This document shows positions 16,958 to 24,949 of a DNA stretch of 56,646 nt, piece after piece. The DNA lies in contig CAKZHN010000457.1 in the NCBI GenBank assembly GCA_936924235.1, positions 1-56,646 on the forward strand, given 5' to 3'. The position numbers and the translations under genes were made by a program. Source of the DNA: an uncultured Rhodoplanes sp. GTDB lineage: Bacteria > Pseudomonadota > Alphaproteobacteria > Rhizobiales > Xanthobacteraceae. The notes under the pieces are model-generated. The model worked only from the letters and a program-made list of their open reading frames with translations. It was not told the origin of the DNA and did no database searches. How positions within the stretch are numbered: the stretch's first letter is position 1; each line of letters starts with the position of its first letter.

Positions 16958-17818
16958 ATGCATCTTGCCACCTATAACATTCGCGGCCGTTCGAGCTTCG
17001 GCGTCGTTGTGGGCGACGGCATCGTCGACCTGCGCCCCAGGCTCGCGCCGCGATTGACCTCGGTGCTCGATGTGCTGCGGGCCGGCGCGCTGGACGAAGT
17101 CCAGGGTGTGGTTGCCGGCGTGCGGCCCGACTTTCCGATGTCTGAGGTCGAGTTTCTGCCGCCGGTGCCGGGCGGTGAGAAGATCCTGTGCATCGGCGTC
17201 AACTACGCCAAGCGCGACACCGAGCTCGAGGCGGCCGGCGGCAACACCGAGGCCAAGTATCCGAGCATGTTCTTCAAGCCGCCGAATTCTTTCGTCGCCC
17301 ACAACGCGCCGATCCTGAGGCCGCCGGAATCCGAACAACTCGAATACGAGGGCGAGATCGCGCTGGTGATCGGCAAGACCGGCCGGCGCATCCCCAAGGA
17401 GCATGCGCTCGACTGGGTCGCCGGCATCACGCTCTGCAACGAGGGCACGATCCGCGACTGGATCCGGCACGGCCGCTTCAACGTCACCCAGGGCAAGGCC
17501 TGGGACTCGACCGGCAGCATGGGGCCGTGGGTGGCGACCGGCGTCGACCTTTCCAAGCCGCTGCACATCACCTGCAAGATCAACGGCGAGGTGACGCAGG
17601 ACGACACCACCGAAAGCATGATTTTCAAGTTTCCGGATATCCTGTCTTATGCGTCGACCTTCATGACGCTGAAGCCCGGCGACATCATCTGCACCGGCAC
17701 GCCGATCAAGCTCAATCAGACCGACGGCGAGCGGAAGTGGCTGAAGGCGGGCGACGCGTTCGAGATGACCGTGCCGGAGGTCGGTACGCTGAAGAACGTG
17801 GTCAAGGACGAGAAGTAG
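16958..17818 (+). CDS. Fumarylacetoacetate hydrolase-family protein (HpaG-like)
   Basis: A 286-residue FAH-fold enzyme. The catalytic core has GVNYAKR near residue 75, FFKPPNSF near 103, YEGEIALVIGK near 128 (two metal-binding Glu) and TLCNEGTIRDW near 158. The C-terminus has the usual GDIICTGTP. In most members the third metal ligand is Asp in NDxxxRD; here it is Glu (CNEGTIRD). Family reactions are hydrolysis of acylpyruvates, decarboxylation, or isomerisation of ring-cleavage products. The internal ATG 16958 is chosen because the upstream extension is not family-like. It is divergent from the extradiol dioxygenase and starts the SDR-aroE run. Confidence 0.85.
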   Translation: MHLATYNIRGRSSFGVVVGDGIVDLRPRLAPRLTSVLDVLRAGALDEVQGVVAGVRPDFPMSEVEFLPPVPGGEKILCIGVNYAKRDTELEAAGGNTEAKYPSMFFKPPNSFVAHNAPILRPPESEQLEYEGEIALVIGKTGRRIPKEHALDWVAGITLCNEGTIRDWIRHGRFNVTQGKAWDSTGSMGPWVATGVDLSKPLHITCKINGEVTQDDTTESMIFKFPDILSYASTFMTLKPGDIICTGTPIKLNQTDGERKWLKAGDAFEMTVPEVGTLKNVVKDEK

Positions 17819-17838
17819 AAGAGTATCAGGGGGCGTAA

Positions 17839-18627
17839 ATGTCGGGTGAGTTTGCAGGAAAAGTCGTGGTCATCACCGGCGGAAGCCGGGGCATCGGCCG
17901 CGAGATCGCGGTCGATTTTGCGAAGGCGGGCGCGCAGACCGTAATCGTGTCGTCGTCGGCCGAGAATCTCGCGGCGGCGAGCAAGACGATCGCGGCAGCC
18001 GGCGGGCCGGCGCCGCTGGCCATCAACACCGATCTCCGCAAGCTCGACGGCTGCCAGCAGGCCTTCAACACCGTCAAAGAGAAGTTCAACCGCTGCGACG
18101 TGCTGGTGAATTCGGCCGGTGCGACGAAAGCGGGCAACTTCGTCGAACTGCCCGACGAGGCCTGGATGGACGGCTATGCGCTCAAGCTGTTCGGCTGCGT
18201 GCGGATGTGCCGGCTGTTCTGGCCGATGCTGAAGGCCGCGAACGGCTTCGTCGTCAACATCGGCGGCGGCGCGGCCCGCTCGCCCGGCGCCGACTTCGCG
18301 ATCGGCGCCTCGGTCAACGCCGCCATGGGCAACTTCTCCAAGGCGCTGTCGCAACTCGGCAAGAAGGACGGCGTCAACGTCAACGTCATCCATCCCGGCG
18401 CGACCGAGACCGAGCGCTTCTACCAGCTCATCGAGCAGCGCTCGAAGGCCTCGGGCAAGTCGATCGAGGAGCTGAAGAAGGAGGCGACCGCCAAGGATGG
18501 CCTGCGCCGGCTCGGCAAGTCCGAGGACATTTCGGCGCTGACGTTGTTCCTCTGCTCCGAGAAGGCGCGGCATATCCAGGGCACCGCGATCGCGGTCGAT
18601 GGCGGCGCGCAGGTGGGATACTATTGA
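17839..18627 (+). CDS. SDR-family protein lacking the catalytic Ser-Tyr-Lys
   Basis: A 262-residue protein with an intact cofactor domain (TGGSRGIGREIA near residue 13, NSAGATK near 93) and the normal C-terminus (GTAIAVDGGAQ). The active-site positions are changed: where Ser is expected the protein has Gly142 (NIGGG), and where YxxxK is expected it has Ile155-Gly-Ala-Ser-Val159. Classical proton-transfer chemistry is therefore not possible in the usual way. It may be a binding or regulatory protein, or use other residues. It starts 21 bases after the FAH-family gene and its TGA overlaps the TTG start of aroE. The conserved fold and operon position argue against a pseudogene. Confidence 0.88.
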   Translation: MSGEFAGKVVVITGGSRGIGREIAVDFAKAGAQTVIVSSSAENLAAASKTIAAAGGPAPLAINTDLRKLDGCQQAFNTVKEKFNRCDVLVNSAGATKAGNFVELPDEAWMDGYALKLFGCVRMCRLFWPMLKAANGFVVNIGGGAARSPGADFAIGASVNAAMGNFSKALSQLGKKDGVNVNVIHPGATETERFYQLIEQRSKASGKSIEELKKEATAKDGLRRLGKSEDISALTLFLCSEKARHIQGTAIAVDGGAQVGYY

Positions 18628-19454
18628 GCACACGGGCTGCCTGCGTTGTCGGTTGGCCGGTCAAGCATTCGCGCTCGCCGCTGATCCATGGCTATTGGAT
18701 CAGGCGGCACGGCCTCGATGCGGACTACCGGCGCGAGGCCGTTGAGCCCGAGGCCTTTGCGGATTTCATCCGCAATCTTTCGGCGCGCGGCTATGTCGGC
18801 GCCAACATCACCATCCCGCACAAGGAAGCCGCGCTCGCGCTGTCCGAGCCGGACGATCGCGCGCGCGCGGTCGGCGCCGCCAACACGCTGTGGCTCGACG
18901 GCGGGCGGCTCCGCTCGACCAACACCGATGTCGAAGGCTTCACGGTCAATCTCGACGACGCGGTGCCGGGCTGGGCGCAACGCTCCGGTGAGGCGGTGGT
19001 GCTCGGCGCCGGCGGCTCGGCGCGCGCGGTGGTATATGGGCTGATCGAGCGCGGCATCGGCAGGATCAATATCGTCAATCGTACGATCGACCGGGCCGAT
19101 GAGCTGCGCCGACGGTTCGGCGCGGCGGTCCAGCCGGCCGACTGGAGCGCACTGCCGGGCCTGCTCGCACGCGCGAGCCTCTTGGTCAACACCACCTCGC
19201 TCGGCATGACCGGCCAGCCACCGCTCCCGATCGATCTGGGGCCGCTGTCGGCTCATGCCGTGGTCACCGACCTGGTGTACGTCCCCCTCAAAACCTCGTT
19301 ACTGGCTGCGGCCGAAGCCCAGGGCCTCGCCACCGCCGACGGGCTTGGAATGCTGCTCCATCAGGCGGTCCGGGGCTTCGAATTGTGGTTCGGGGTCCGG
19401 CCGCAGGTGACGGCCGAATTGCGCAGACTGGTTGAGACAGACCTTGCGAAATAG
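18624..19454 (+). CDS. aroE: Shikimate dehydrogenase
   Basis: A 276-residue NADPH-dependent enzyme that reduces 3-dehydroshikimate to shikimate. It shows HSRSPLIHGYW (substrate binding, about residue 15), NITIPHKE with the catalytic Lys (about 62), STNTDVEGF with the catalytic Asp (about 97), GAGGSARAVV (NADP loop, about 128) and NTTSLGM. No ATG is available at a sensible place. TTG 18624, which overlaps the SDR stop codon as TTGA, gives the correct N-terminus. The coupling to a catabolic-looking SDR operon is unusual for a biosynthetic gene; it could also serve shikimate or quinate use. Confidence 0.92.
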   Translation: MSTRAACVVGWPVKHSRSPLIHGYWIRRHGLDADYRREAVEPEAFADFIRNLSARGYVGANITIPHKEAALALSEPDDRARAVGAANTLWLDGGRLRSTNTDVEGFTVNLDDAVPGWAQRSGEAVVLGAGGSARAVVYGLIERGIGRINIVNRTIDRADELRRRFGAAVQPADWSALPGLLARASLLVNTTSLGMTGQPPLPIDLGPLSAHAVVTDLVYVPLKTSLLAAAEAQGLATADGLGMLLHQAVRGFELWFGVRPQVTAELRRLVETDLAK

Positions 19455-19542
19455 GGGAATATTGCCCGCCATTGGGGGTTAACCGCAGGGCATCCGATTT
19501 TCGCTCCGGCGCGTGCCGGGCACGAGTTTGAGGGAGGACGAC

Positions 19543-20163
19543 ATGCAGACGATCACACGGCGCATGCTGGGTGTGACAGGTTTGGCTTTGATGGTTTCGG
19601 CTTCGGCCGCTTTCGCGCAGCAGGCGCCGACCGTGCGCGTCCGCGGCGAGATCACCAAGGTCGACGGCAATACGCTTCATGTGAAGTCGCGGACCGGTGA
19701 GGATCTCACCGTGAAGCTCGCCGAGCCGCCGCGCATCGCCGGCATGGTCAAGGCGTCGCTCGCCGACATCAAGGAAGGCACCTTCATCGGCGTCTCGGCG
19801 ATGCCGCAGCCCGACGGCAGCCAGAAGGCCTTCGGCATTCACATCTTCCTGGATGCACAGAAGGGCGTCGTCCCCGATCGCTTCTTCGAATGGGACGCGA
19901 AGCCCGGCAGCACCATGACCAATGCCAATGTGGCGACCACGGTCTCCGGCAAGGACGGTCAGGACCTCCTGGTCAAGTACAAGGACGGCGAGAAGAAGGT
20001 GACGGTCCCGCCGGGCACGCCGATCGCGAAGTATGTGCCGGGCAATGCCGACGATCTCAAGGTCGGCAAGAAGGTCTTCGTGGCGGCCGCCGCCAAGCAG
20101 GCCGACGGCACGCTGCTCGCGCCGAACATCTCGGTCGGCCGCGATATCGACCCGCCGCAATAG
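19543..20163 (+). CDS. Exported protein, paralogue 1 of a tandem pair (DUF5666-like)
   Basis: A 206-residue protein with a signal peptide ending SAAFAQ. The mature part contains short beta-rich units: VRVRGEITKVDGNTLHVKS near 30 and DLLVKYKDGEKKVTVPPGT near 140. Each resembles a small OB-like DUF5666 domain. The motif SAMPQPDGSQKAFGIHIF is shared with the next gene. ATG 19543 behind GAGGGAGGACGAC is chosen. It is followed 93 bases later by a paralogue of the same length. The function is unknown; a periplasmic location is inferred from the signal. Confidence 0.8.
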   Translation: MQTITRRMLGVTGLALMVSASAAFAQQAPTVRVRGEITKVDGNTLHVKSRTGEDLTVKLAEPPRIAGMVKASLADIKEGTFIGVSAMPQPDGSQKAFGIHIFLDAQKGVVPDRFFEWDAKPGSTMTNANVATTVSGKDGQDLLVKYKDGEKKVTVPPGTPIAKYVPGNADDLKVGKKVFVAAAAKQADGTLLAPNISVGRDIDPPQ

Positions 20164-20256
20164 GCGGCCGCCGCGTCTGAGCCGTCTGTGCATGTCAGAT
20201 GCTGAGCGCGCCGCCGCCTTCGGCGGCGCGCCGTTGTTTCCAGAGGAGACGGGATA

Positions 20257-20862
20257 ATGAGAGCGAATATCGTTTTGGCCGGATTGATCGTCGCGGCCTC
20301 GTGCGCGGTGGCATCGGCGCAGCAGGCGCAGACGGTGCGGCTGCGCGGCACCATCGCCAAGGTCGACGGCGACTCCATGACGCTCAAGATCAGCACCGGC
20401 GAGGAGGCCAAGCTGTCGCTGACGCCCAACGCCCAGGTCGTCGCCGTGGTCAAAGCCTCGATGGCTGACATCAAGGACAACACCTTCTTGGGCAGCGCCG
20501 CGATGCCGCAGCCCGACGGCAGCCAGAAGGCGCTCGAGGTTCACATCTTTCCTGAGGCGATGCGCGGCACCGGCGAGGGGCACAGGCCCTTCACGACGCC
20601 GGGCAGCACCATGACCAATGGCGCGGTGAACGGCGCCACCGTGACCAGCGTCGACGGCTCGACCATTACGGTCAAGTACAAGGACGGCGAGAAGAAGATC
20701 GTAGTGCCGCCGAACGTGCCGATCGTGCGCTACGAGATCGGTAGCGCCGCCGACCTGAAGACCGGCGCAGCCTTCACGGTGACGGCGGCGACCAAGAAGG
20801 CCGACGGCAGCTACGAGTCCGGGCGGATCAATGTCGGCCGCGACGGCGTCGTGCCGCAGTAA
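20257..20862 (+). CDS. Exported protein, paralogue 2 of a tandem pair (DUF5666-like)
   Basis: A 201-residue protein with signal peptide MRANIVLAGLIVAASCAVASA. It aligns end to end with the gene just upstream: shared segments are TVRLRG.I.KVDG, VKAS.ADIKDNTF, AMPQPDGSQKA, PGSTMTN and KYKDGEKK.VPP. This is a recent tandem duplication. The two differ most in the stretch around residues 105-120. No cysteine pairs or metal motifs are evident. Function unknown. Confidence 0.8.
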   Translation: MRANIVLAGLIVAASCAVASAQQAQTVRLRGTIAKVDGDSMTLKISTGEEAKLSLTPNAQVVAVVKASMADIKDNTFLGSAAMPQPDGSQKALEVHIFPEAMRGTGEGHRPFTTPGSTMTNGAVNGATVTSVDGSTITVKYKDGEKKIVVPPNVPIVRYEIGSAADLKTGAAFTVTAATKKADGSYESGRINVGRDGVVPQ

Positions 20863-21022
20863 CCGTCCGGACTGACGGCTAGGGTGAGGGCAGCCCGATT
20901 TTTCGGCGGGCCGCCGGAAAATGCGGCATCTGCCCTCGGCCCGGGCGGAATTCGCTCGGTTTGCCTGCATATTTCCCAGGCTCTGCCCGCCCTTTCGGCG
21001 CGACCGTTTGACGGCGCTTCCT

Positions 21023-21037
21023 TGGCACGCCCATTGC
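21023..21037 (+). promoter_or_regulatory. Sigma-54 (RpoN) promoter of the cyanate operon
   Basis: TGGCAC at 21023-21028 and TTGC at 21034-21037 give GG-N10-GC, the exact -24/-12 spacing, in the context TTGGCACGCCCATTGCA. It lies about 60 bases upstream of the binding-protein start. This predicts activation by an enhancer-binding protein such as NtrC under nitrogen limitation, which suits a cyanate-scavenging operon. No clear NtrC palindrome was identified in the 230-base intergene. Confidence 0.82.
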
Positions 21038-21096
21038 AAAAACCCCGGTGCGATCGCCGCGCGGACTCGCGGCGATAACGATTGGGGGGCGTGCCA

Positions 21097-22482
21097 ATGT
21101 CCATGTTCGATAATCCTTTCGACCCGAAGCGGGGTCTCAACCGTTCCGGCTGCGCCTGCGGCCGGCATGTCAGTGCTGCGGAGCATGAGCGCGAGCAGCA
21201 GCTGCAATGCGCGCCGGTCGAGACCGCCAGCGACGAGAAGCGCTATGAGGGCGTGGTCGCCTCCGCGGTGATGCGCGCGGTGTTTCCGCAAGACGCGACG
21301 CGGCGCGCCTTCCTGAAGGCGGTCGGCGCCTCGACCGCGCTCGCCGCGCTGTCGCAGTTCTTCCCGCTCGGGACGGCGACCGAGGTGTTCGCGCAAGGCG
21401 CGCCGGTCGAGAAAAAGGATCTGAAGGTCGGCTTCATCCCGATCACCTGCGGCACGCCGATCATCATGGCGCAGCCGATGGGCTTCTACGCCAAGCAGGG
21501 CCTCAACGTTGAAGTGATCAAGACCGCCGGCTGGGCGGTGATCCGCGACAAGACCATCAACAAGGAGTACGACGCGGCGCACATGCTGTCGCCCATGCCG
21601 CTGGCGATGACGCTCGGCGCCGGCTCCAACCCGATCCCCTACACGGCGCCGGCGATCGAGAACATCAACGGCCAGGCCATCACGCTTGCGATCAAGCACA
21701 AGGACAAGCGTGATCCGAAGTCGTGGAAGGGCTTCAAGTTTGCCGTGCCGTTCGACTATTCGATGCATAACTATCTGCTGCGCTACTACCTCGCCGAGCA
21801 CGGCGTCGATCCTGACACCGACGTGCAGATCCGCGCGGTGCCGCCGCCCGAAATGGTGGCCAATCTTCGCGCCGACAACATCGACGGCTATCTCGGCCCC
21901 GACCCGATGAACCAGCGCGCGGTCTATGACGGCGTGGGTTTCATCCACATCCTGTCGAAGCAGATCTGGGACCGGCACCCGTGCTGCGTGTTCGCGGCCT
22001 CCAAGGAATTTGTCGTCAGCTCGCCCAACACCTACGCGGCGCTGCTGCGTGCGATCATCGACGCCACTGCGTTCGCCACCAAGCCGGAGAATCGCAAGCA
22101 GATCGCCGAGGCAATCGCGCCGGCGAATTATCTCAATCAGCCGGTCACCGTGCTCGAGCAGGTGCTGACCGGCACATTTGCCGACGGGCTCGGCAGCGTG
22201 CAGCGCGTGGCGGACCGCGTCGACTTCGATCCGTTCCCCTGGCAGTCGTTTGCGATCTGGATCATGACCCAGATGAAGCGCTGGGGTCAGCTCAAGGGCG
22301 ACGTCGACTACGCCAAGGTGGCGCAGGAGGTCTATCTCGCGACCGACACCGCGAAGCTGATGAAGGAGATGGGGCTGACGCCGCCCGAGACGACGTCGAA
22401 GACGTTCGTGGTGATGGGCAAGACCTTCGACCCGTCGAAGCCCGAGGAGTACATCAAGAGCTTCGCGATCAAGCGGGCTTGA
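21097..22482 (+). CDS. Cyanate/nitrate-type ABC transporter substrate-binding protein
   Basis: A 461-residue NrtA/CynA-like protein. A 60-residue leader with the cysteine pair in GCACGRH precedes a twin-arginine signal (TRRAFLKAVGAS, about residue 67), so export through Tat after folding is likely. The mature domain begins KVGFIPITCGTPIIMAQPMG and follows the nitrate/sulphonate/taurine-type binding fold. It delivers the anion to the permease and ATPase encoded immediately downstream. ATG 21097 follows a G-rich ribosome site. The cyanase at the end of the operon makes cyanate the best substrate guess; nitrate-type specificity cannot be excluded. Confidence 0.88.
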   Translation: MSMFDNPFDPKRGLNRSGCACGRHVSAAEHEREQQLQCAPVETASDEKRYEGVVASAVMRAVFPQDATRRAFLKAVGASTALAALSQFFPLGTATEVFAQGAPVEKKDLKVGFIPITCGTPIIMAQPMGFYAKQGLNVEVIKTAGWAVIRDKTINKEYDAAHMLSPMPLAMTLGAGSNPIPYTAPAIENINGQAITLAIKHKDKRDPKSWKGFKFAVPFDYSMHNYLLRYYLAEHGVDPDTDVQIRAVPPPEMVANLRADNIDGYLGPDPMNQRAVYDGVGFIHILSKQIWDRHPCCVFAASKEFVVSSPNTYAALLRAIIDATAFATKPENRKQIAEAIAPANYLNQPVTVLEQVLTGTFADGLGSVQRVADRVDFDPFPWQSFAIWIMTQMKRWGQLKGDVDYAKVAQEVYLATDTAKLMKEMGLTPPETTSKTFVVMGKTFDPSKPEEYIKSFAIKRA

Positions 22483-22512
22483 TGTGATGCCGTTGTCAGA
22501 AGGCAAGGCACC

Positions 22513-23352
22513 ATGACCCGCTCGCTCACGCTGCGCGCCGCGTTGGTCTCGATCCTGATCTTCGCGGCGTTCATCATGGCGTGGCATCTCGCCACCCGCG
22601 GCACCGGCACGGTGCAGCAGATGGACCCGGAATACGCCAAGCTGATGGGCGCGACCGCGACCCAGGGCAAATCCGCGATGCCCGGACCGCTCGACGTCGG
22701 AAGCAAGCTCTGGGAGCATCTCCGCCGGCCGTTCTACGACAACGGCCCGAACGACAAGGGCGTCGGCATCCAGCTCGCCTTCTCGATAGCCCGTGTGGCT
22801 CTCGGCTATCTCCTCGCCGTGCTGGTGGCGATCCCGATCGGTTTTCTGATCGGCATGTCACCGCTGATGAGCCGGGCGCTCGATCCGTTCATCCAGGTGC
22901 TGAAGCCGATCTCGCCGCTCGCCTGGATGCCGCTCGCGCTCTACACCATCAAGGATTCCGGCCTGTCGGCGATCTTCGTGATCTTCATCTGCTCGCTGTG
23001 GCCCATGATGATCAACACCGCGTTCGGCGTCGCTTCCGTGCGGAAAGAATGGCTCAACGTCGCGCGCACGCTCGAGGTCGGCACTCTGCGCCGCGCGTTC
23101 ACCGTGATCTTGCCGGCCGCGGCGCCGACCATCGTCACCGGCATGCGCATTTCCATCGGTATTGCGTGGCTTGTGATCGTAGCGGCCGAGATGCTCGTCG
23201 GCGGCACCGGCATCGGCTACTTCGTCTGGAACGAGTGGAACAACCTCTCGATCACCAACGTCATCAACGCAATCCTGCTGATCGGTCTGGTCGGCATGGT
23301 GCTCGACCAGATCCTCGCCTTCGCCGGGCGCATGGTCACGTTCCCGGAGTAG
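22513..23352 (+). CDS. Cyanate/nitrate-type ABC transporter permease
   Basis: A 279-residue inner-membrane protein. A hydrophobic N-terminal anchor (LRAALVSILIFAAFIMAW) is followed by the BPD_transp_1 domain with about five further helices. The ATPase-coupling loop is EWLNVARTLEVGTLRRAFTV followed by ILPAAAP (about residue 178). It forms the membrane channel for the importer. It starts 30 bases after the binding protein and its stop is 6 bases before the ATPase start. Homologues are NrtB, CynB and TauC. Confidence 0.92.
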   Translation: MTRSLTLRAALVSILIFAAFIMAWHLATRGTGTVQQMDPEYAKLMGATATQGKSAMPGPLDVGSKLWEHLRRPFYDNGPNDKGVGIQLAFSIARVALGYLLAVLVAIPIGFLIGMSPLMSRALDPFIQVLKPISPLAWMPLALYTIKDSGLSAIFVIFICSLWPMMINTAFGVASVRKEWLNVARTLEVGTLRRAFTVILPAAAPTIVTGMRISIGIAWLVIVAAEMLVGGTGIGYFVWNEWNNLSITNVINAILLIGLVGMVLDQILAFAGRMVTFPE

Positions 23353-23358
23353 CGCGTG

Positions 23359-24261
23359 ATGGCGGAGAAATTCATCTCGCTCGAAGGCATCGCCAAGCGC
23401 TATCCGGCGCCGGGCGGCGGCGCCACCACGATCTTCGAGAACCTGTGGCTCGCGATGAACCGCGGCGAGTTCGCCTGTGTGATCGGCCATTCGGGCTGCG
23501 GCAAGACCACGGTGCTCAACATCCTCGCCGGCCTCGACACGCCGAGCGACGGCACCGTGATCGTCGACAATCTCGCGATCGAAGGGCCGAGCCTCGACCG
23601 CGCGGTGATCTTCCAGGGCCATTCGCTGCTGCCGTGGCGCACCGTGATGGGCAACGTCGCCTACGCGGTGTCGTCGAAATGGCGACGCTGGAGCGCCGCG
23701 CAGGTCCGGGCGCAGTCGCAGAAGTTCATCGATCTCGTCGGCCTCACCGGCTCCGAGCACAAGCATCCTGCCGAGCTTTCCGGCGGCATGAAGCAGCGCG
23801 TCGGCATCGCCCGTGCGCTCTCGATCCAGCCGAAGATCATGCTGATGGACGAGCCGTTCTCGGCACTCGATGCGCTGACCCGCGGCACGCTCCAGGACGA
23901 GGTGCGCCGCATCTGCCAGGAGACCGGACAGACCACCTTCATGATCACCCACGACGTCGACGAGGCGATTTATCTGGCCGACAAGATCGTGCTGATGACC
24001 AACGGCCCGGGCGCCGTGATGGCCGAGGTCGTCGAGAATCCGCTGCCGAAGGAGCGGGAGCGCGCCGAGATCCACAAGCACCCGCTCTATTACCCGCTGC
24101 GCAACCACATCATCGACTTTCTCGTGACGCGCAGCCGCACGTTCGTCAGCCAGACGCCGGGCTTCGATCCGCGCCATGTGCCGGTGGTGCGGCCGGGCGT
24201 CGACGGTCCGCAGCTCGATCCGGATTCCACCGTGATCCGTCTCTCAAGCCTGGGTCACTGA
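23359..24261 (+). CDS. Cyanate/nitrate-type ABC transporter ATP-binding protein
   Basis: A 300-residue ATPase. Walker A is GHSGCGKTT (about residue 46), the signature is LSGGMKQRVGIARAL (about 143), and Walker B is IMLMDEPFSALD (about 165). The H-loop appears as MITHDVDEA. The C-terminal extension of about 60 residues is longer than in minimal NrtD proteins. It powers the importer. ATG 23359 is preferred to the GTG three bases upstream. It is followed 42 bases later by cyanase. Confidence 0.93.
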   Translation: MAEKFISLEGIAKRYPAPGGGATTIFENLWLAMNRGEFACVIGHSGCGKTTVLNILAGLDTPSDGTVIVDNLAIEGPSLDRAVIFQGHSLLPWRTVMGNVAYAVSSKWRRWSAAQVRAQSQKFIDLVGLTGSEHKHPAELSGGMKQRVGIARALSIQPKIMLMDEPFSALDALTRGTLQDEVRRICQETGQTTFMITHDVDEAIYLADKIVLMTNGPGAVMAEVVENPLPKERERAEIHKHPLYYPLRNHIIDFLVTRSRTFVSQTPGFDPRHVPVVRPGVDGPQLDPDSTVIRLSSLGH

Positions 24262-24303
24262 AGACCACTGAAGTTTTTGTCACCAACCGCCGGGAGAACC
24301 AAG

Positions 24304-24792
24304 ATGAAGCGCACTGACCTCACCGAGAAGCTGCTCGACATCAAGCGCGAAAAGGGCTGGAGCTGGAAATACATCTGCGAGCAGGTCGGCGGCATGTCGC
24401 CCGTCATGATCACCGGCGCGATCCTCGGCAACCACAAGATGACCAAGCCGCAGGCGTCGGCCGCGGCCAAGCTGTTCGGCCTCACGCCCGCCGAGCAGAC
24501 CATGCTCAACGAGGTGCCGATGCGCGGCGAAGGCATGCAGATGCCGCCGACCGATCCGCTGATCTACCGGTTCTACGAGCTGGTGCTGGTGAATGGCCCG
24601 GCCTGGAAGGAGCTGATCCAGGAGGAGTTCGGCGACGGCATCATGTCGGCGATCGACTTCGACATGGTGATGGAGCGGCTCGCCGACCCCAAGGGCGACC
24701 GGGTCAAGATCACGATGTCGGGCAAATTCCTGCCGTTCAAGTATTACGGCGCGACCGGCAACGCCCAGGCCTACGGCTACAAGGAAGAATAG
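24304..24792 (+). CDS. cynS: Cyanase (cyanate hydratase)
   Basis: A 162-residue enzyme that converts cyanate and bicarbonate to ammonia and CO2. It has the N-terminal helical DNA-binding-like domain and the unique C-terminal dimerisation domain that forms the decamer active site. The catalytic triad is present with the exact family spacing: Arg89, Glu92 and Ser115 (in DPLIYRFYE and GDGIMSAIDF). ATG 24304 after CGGGAGAACCAAG gives the canonical KRTDLTEKLLDIKR start. As the last gene of a sigma-54-driven transport operon it supplies ammonia during nitrogen limitation and removes toxic cyanate. Confidence 0.97.
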   Translation: MKRTDLTEKLLDIKREKGWSWKYICEQVGGMSPVMITGAILGNHKMTKPQASAAAKLFGLTPAEQTMLNEVPMRGEGMQMPPTDPLIYRFYELVLVNGPAWKELIQEEFGDGIMSAIDFDMVMERLADPKGDRVKITMSGKFLPFKYYGATGNAQAYGYKEE

Positions 24793-24811
24793 CCGCGGGC
24801 TAGCGAGCGCG

Positions 24812-24835
24812 GACGGCCGCTGTCGCGCGGCCGTC
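24812..24835 (+). terminator. Hairpin after cynS
   Basis: GACGGCCG (24812-24819) and CGGCCGTC (24828-24835) form an 8-9 bp stem 20 bases after the cynS stop. There is no U-tract, so it may be a Rho-aided or processing hairpin. Confidence 0.5.
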
Positions 24836-24949
24836 ACATCGATCTCACGAGCATTTGCAGGAAATGGCGCTTTGGCTGCTGCCAATTCCTGGCAGGAACC
24901 CCCACGTGCCCCTGGCAGATTGCAAAATTTGGCATAGCTTTGCGGGGCG

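Noticed and set aside
19456..19480. EcfG-like GGAAT-N17-GTT before the tandem exported proteins
   Set aside because: The fifth -35 base is T instead of C and the -10 lacks the preceding C, so it falls short of the consensus seen at 29618.
19288..22719. A 1143-codon open frame on the minus strand
   Set aside because: It lies opposite aroE, the tandem exported proteins, and the cyanate binding protein and permease genes, each with clear family motifs. Its product is His/Arg-rich low-complexity text typical of antisense frames in GC-rich DNA.
22581..24317. A 578-codon plus-strand frame across the permease and ATPase genes
   Set aside because: It is an alternate frame of two genes with full ABC transporter motifs; composition is Arg/His/Gly-rich and motif-free.
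24931..24943. Sigma-54-like GG...GC pair before the cyclase gene
   Set aside because: The spacing is nine bases instead of ten and it would start transcription almost at the start codon.
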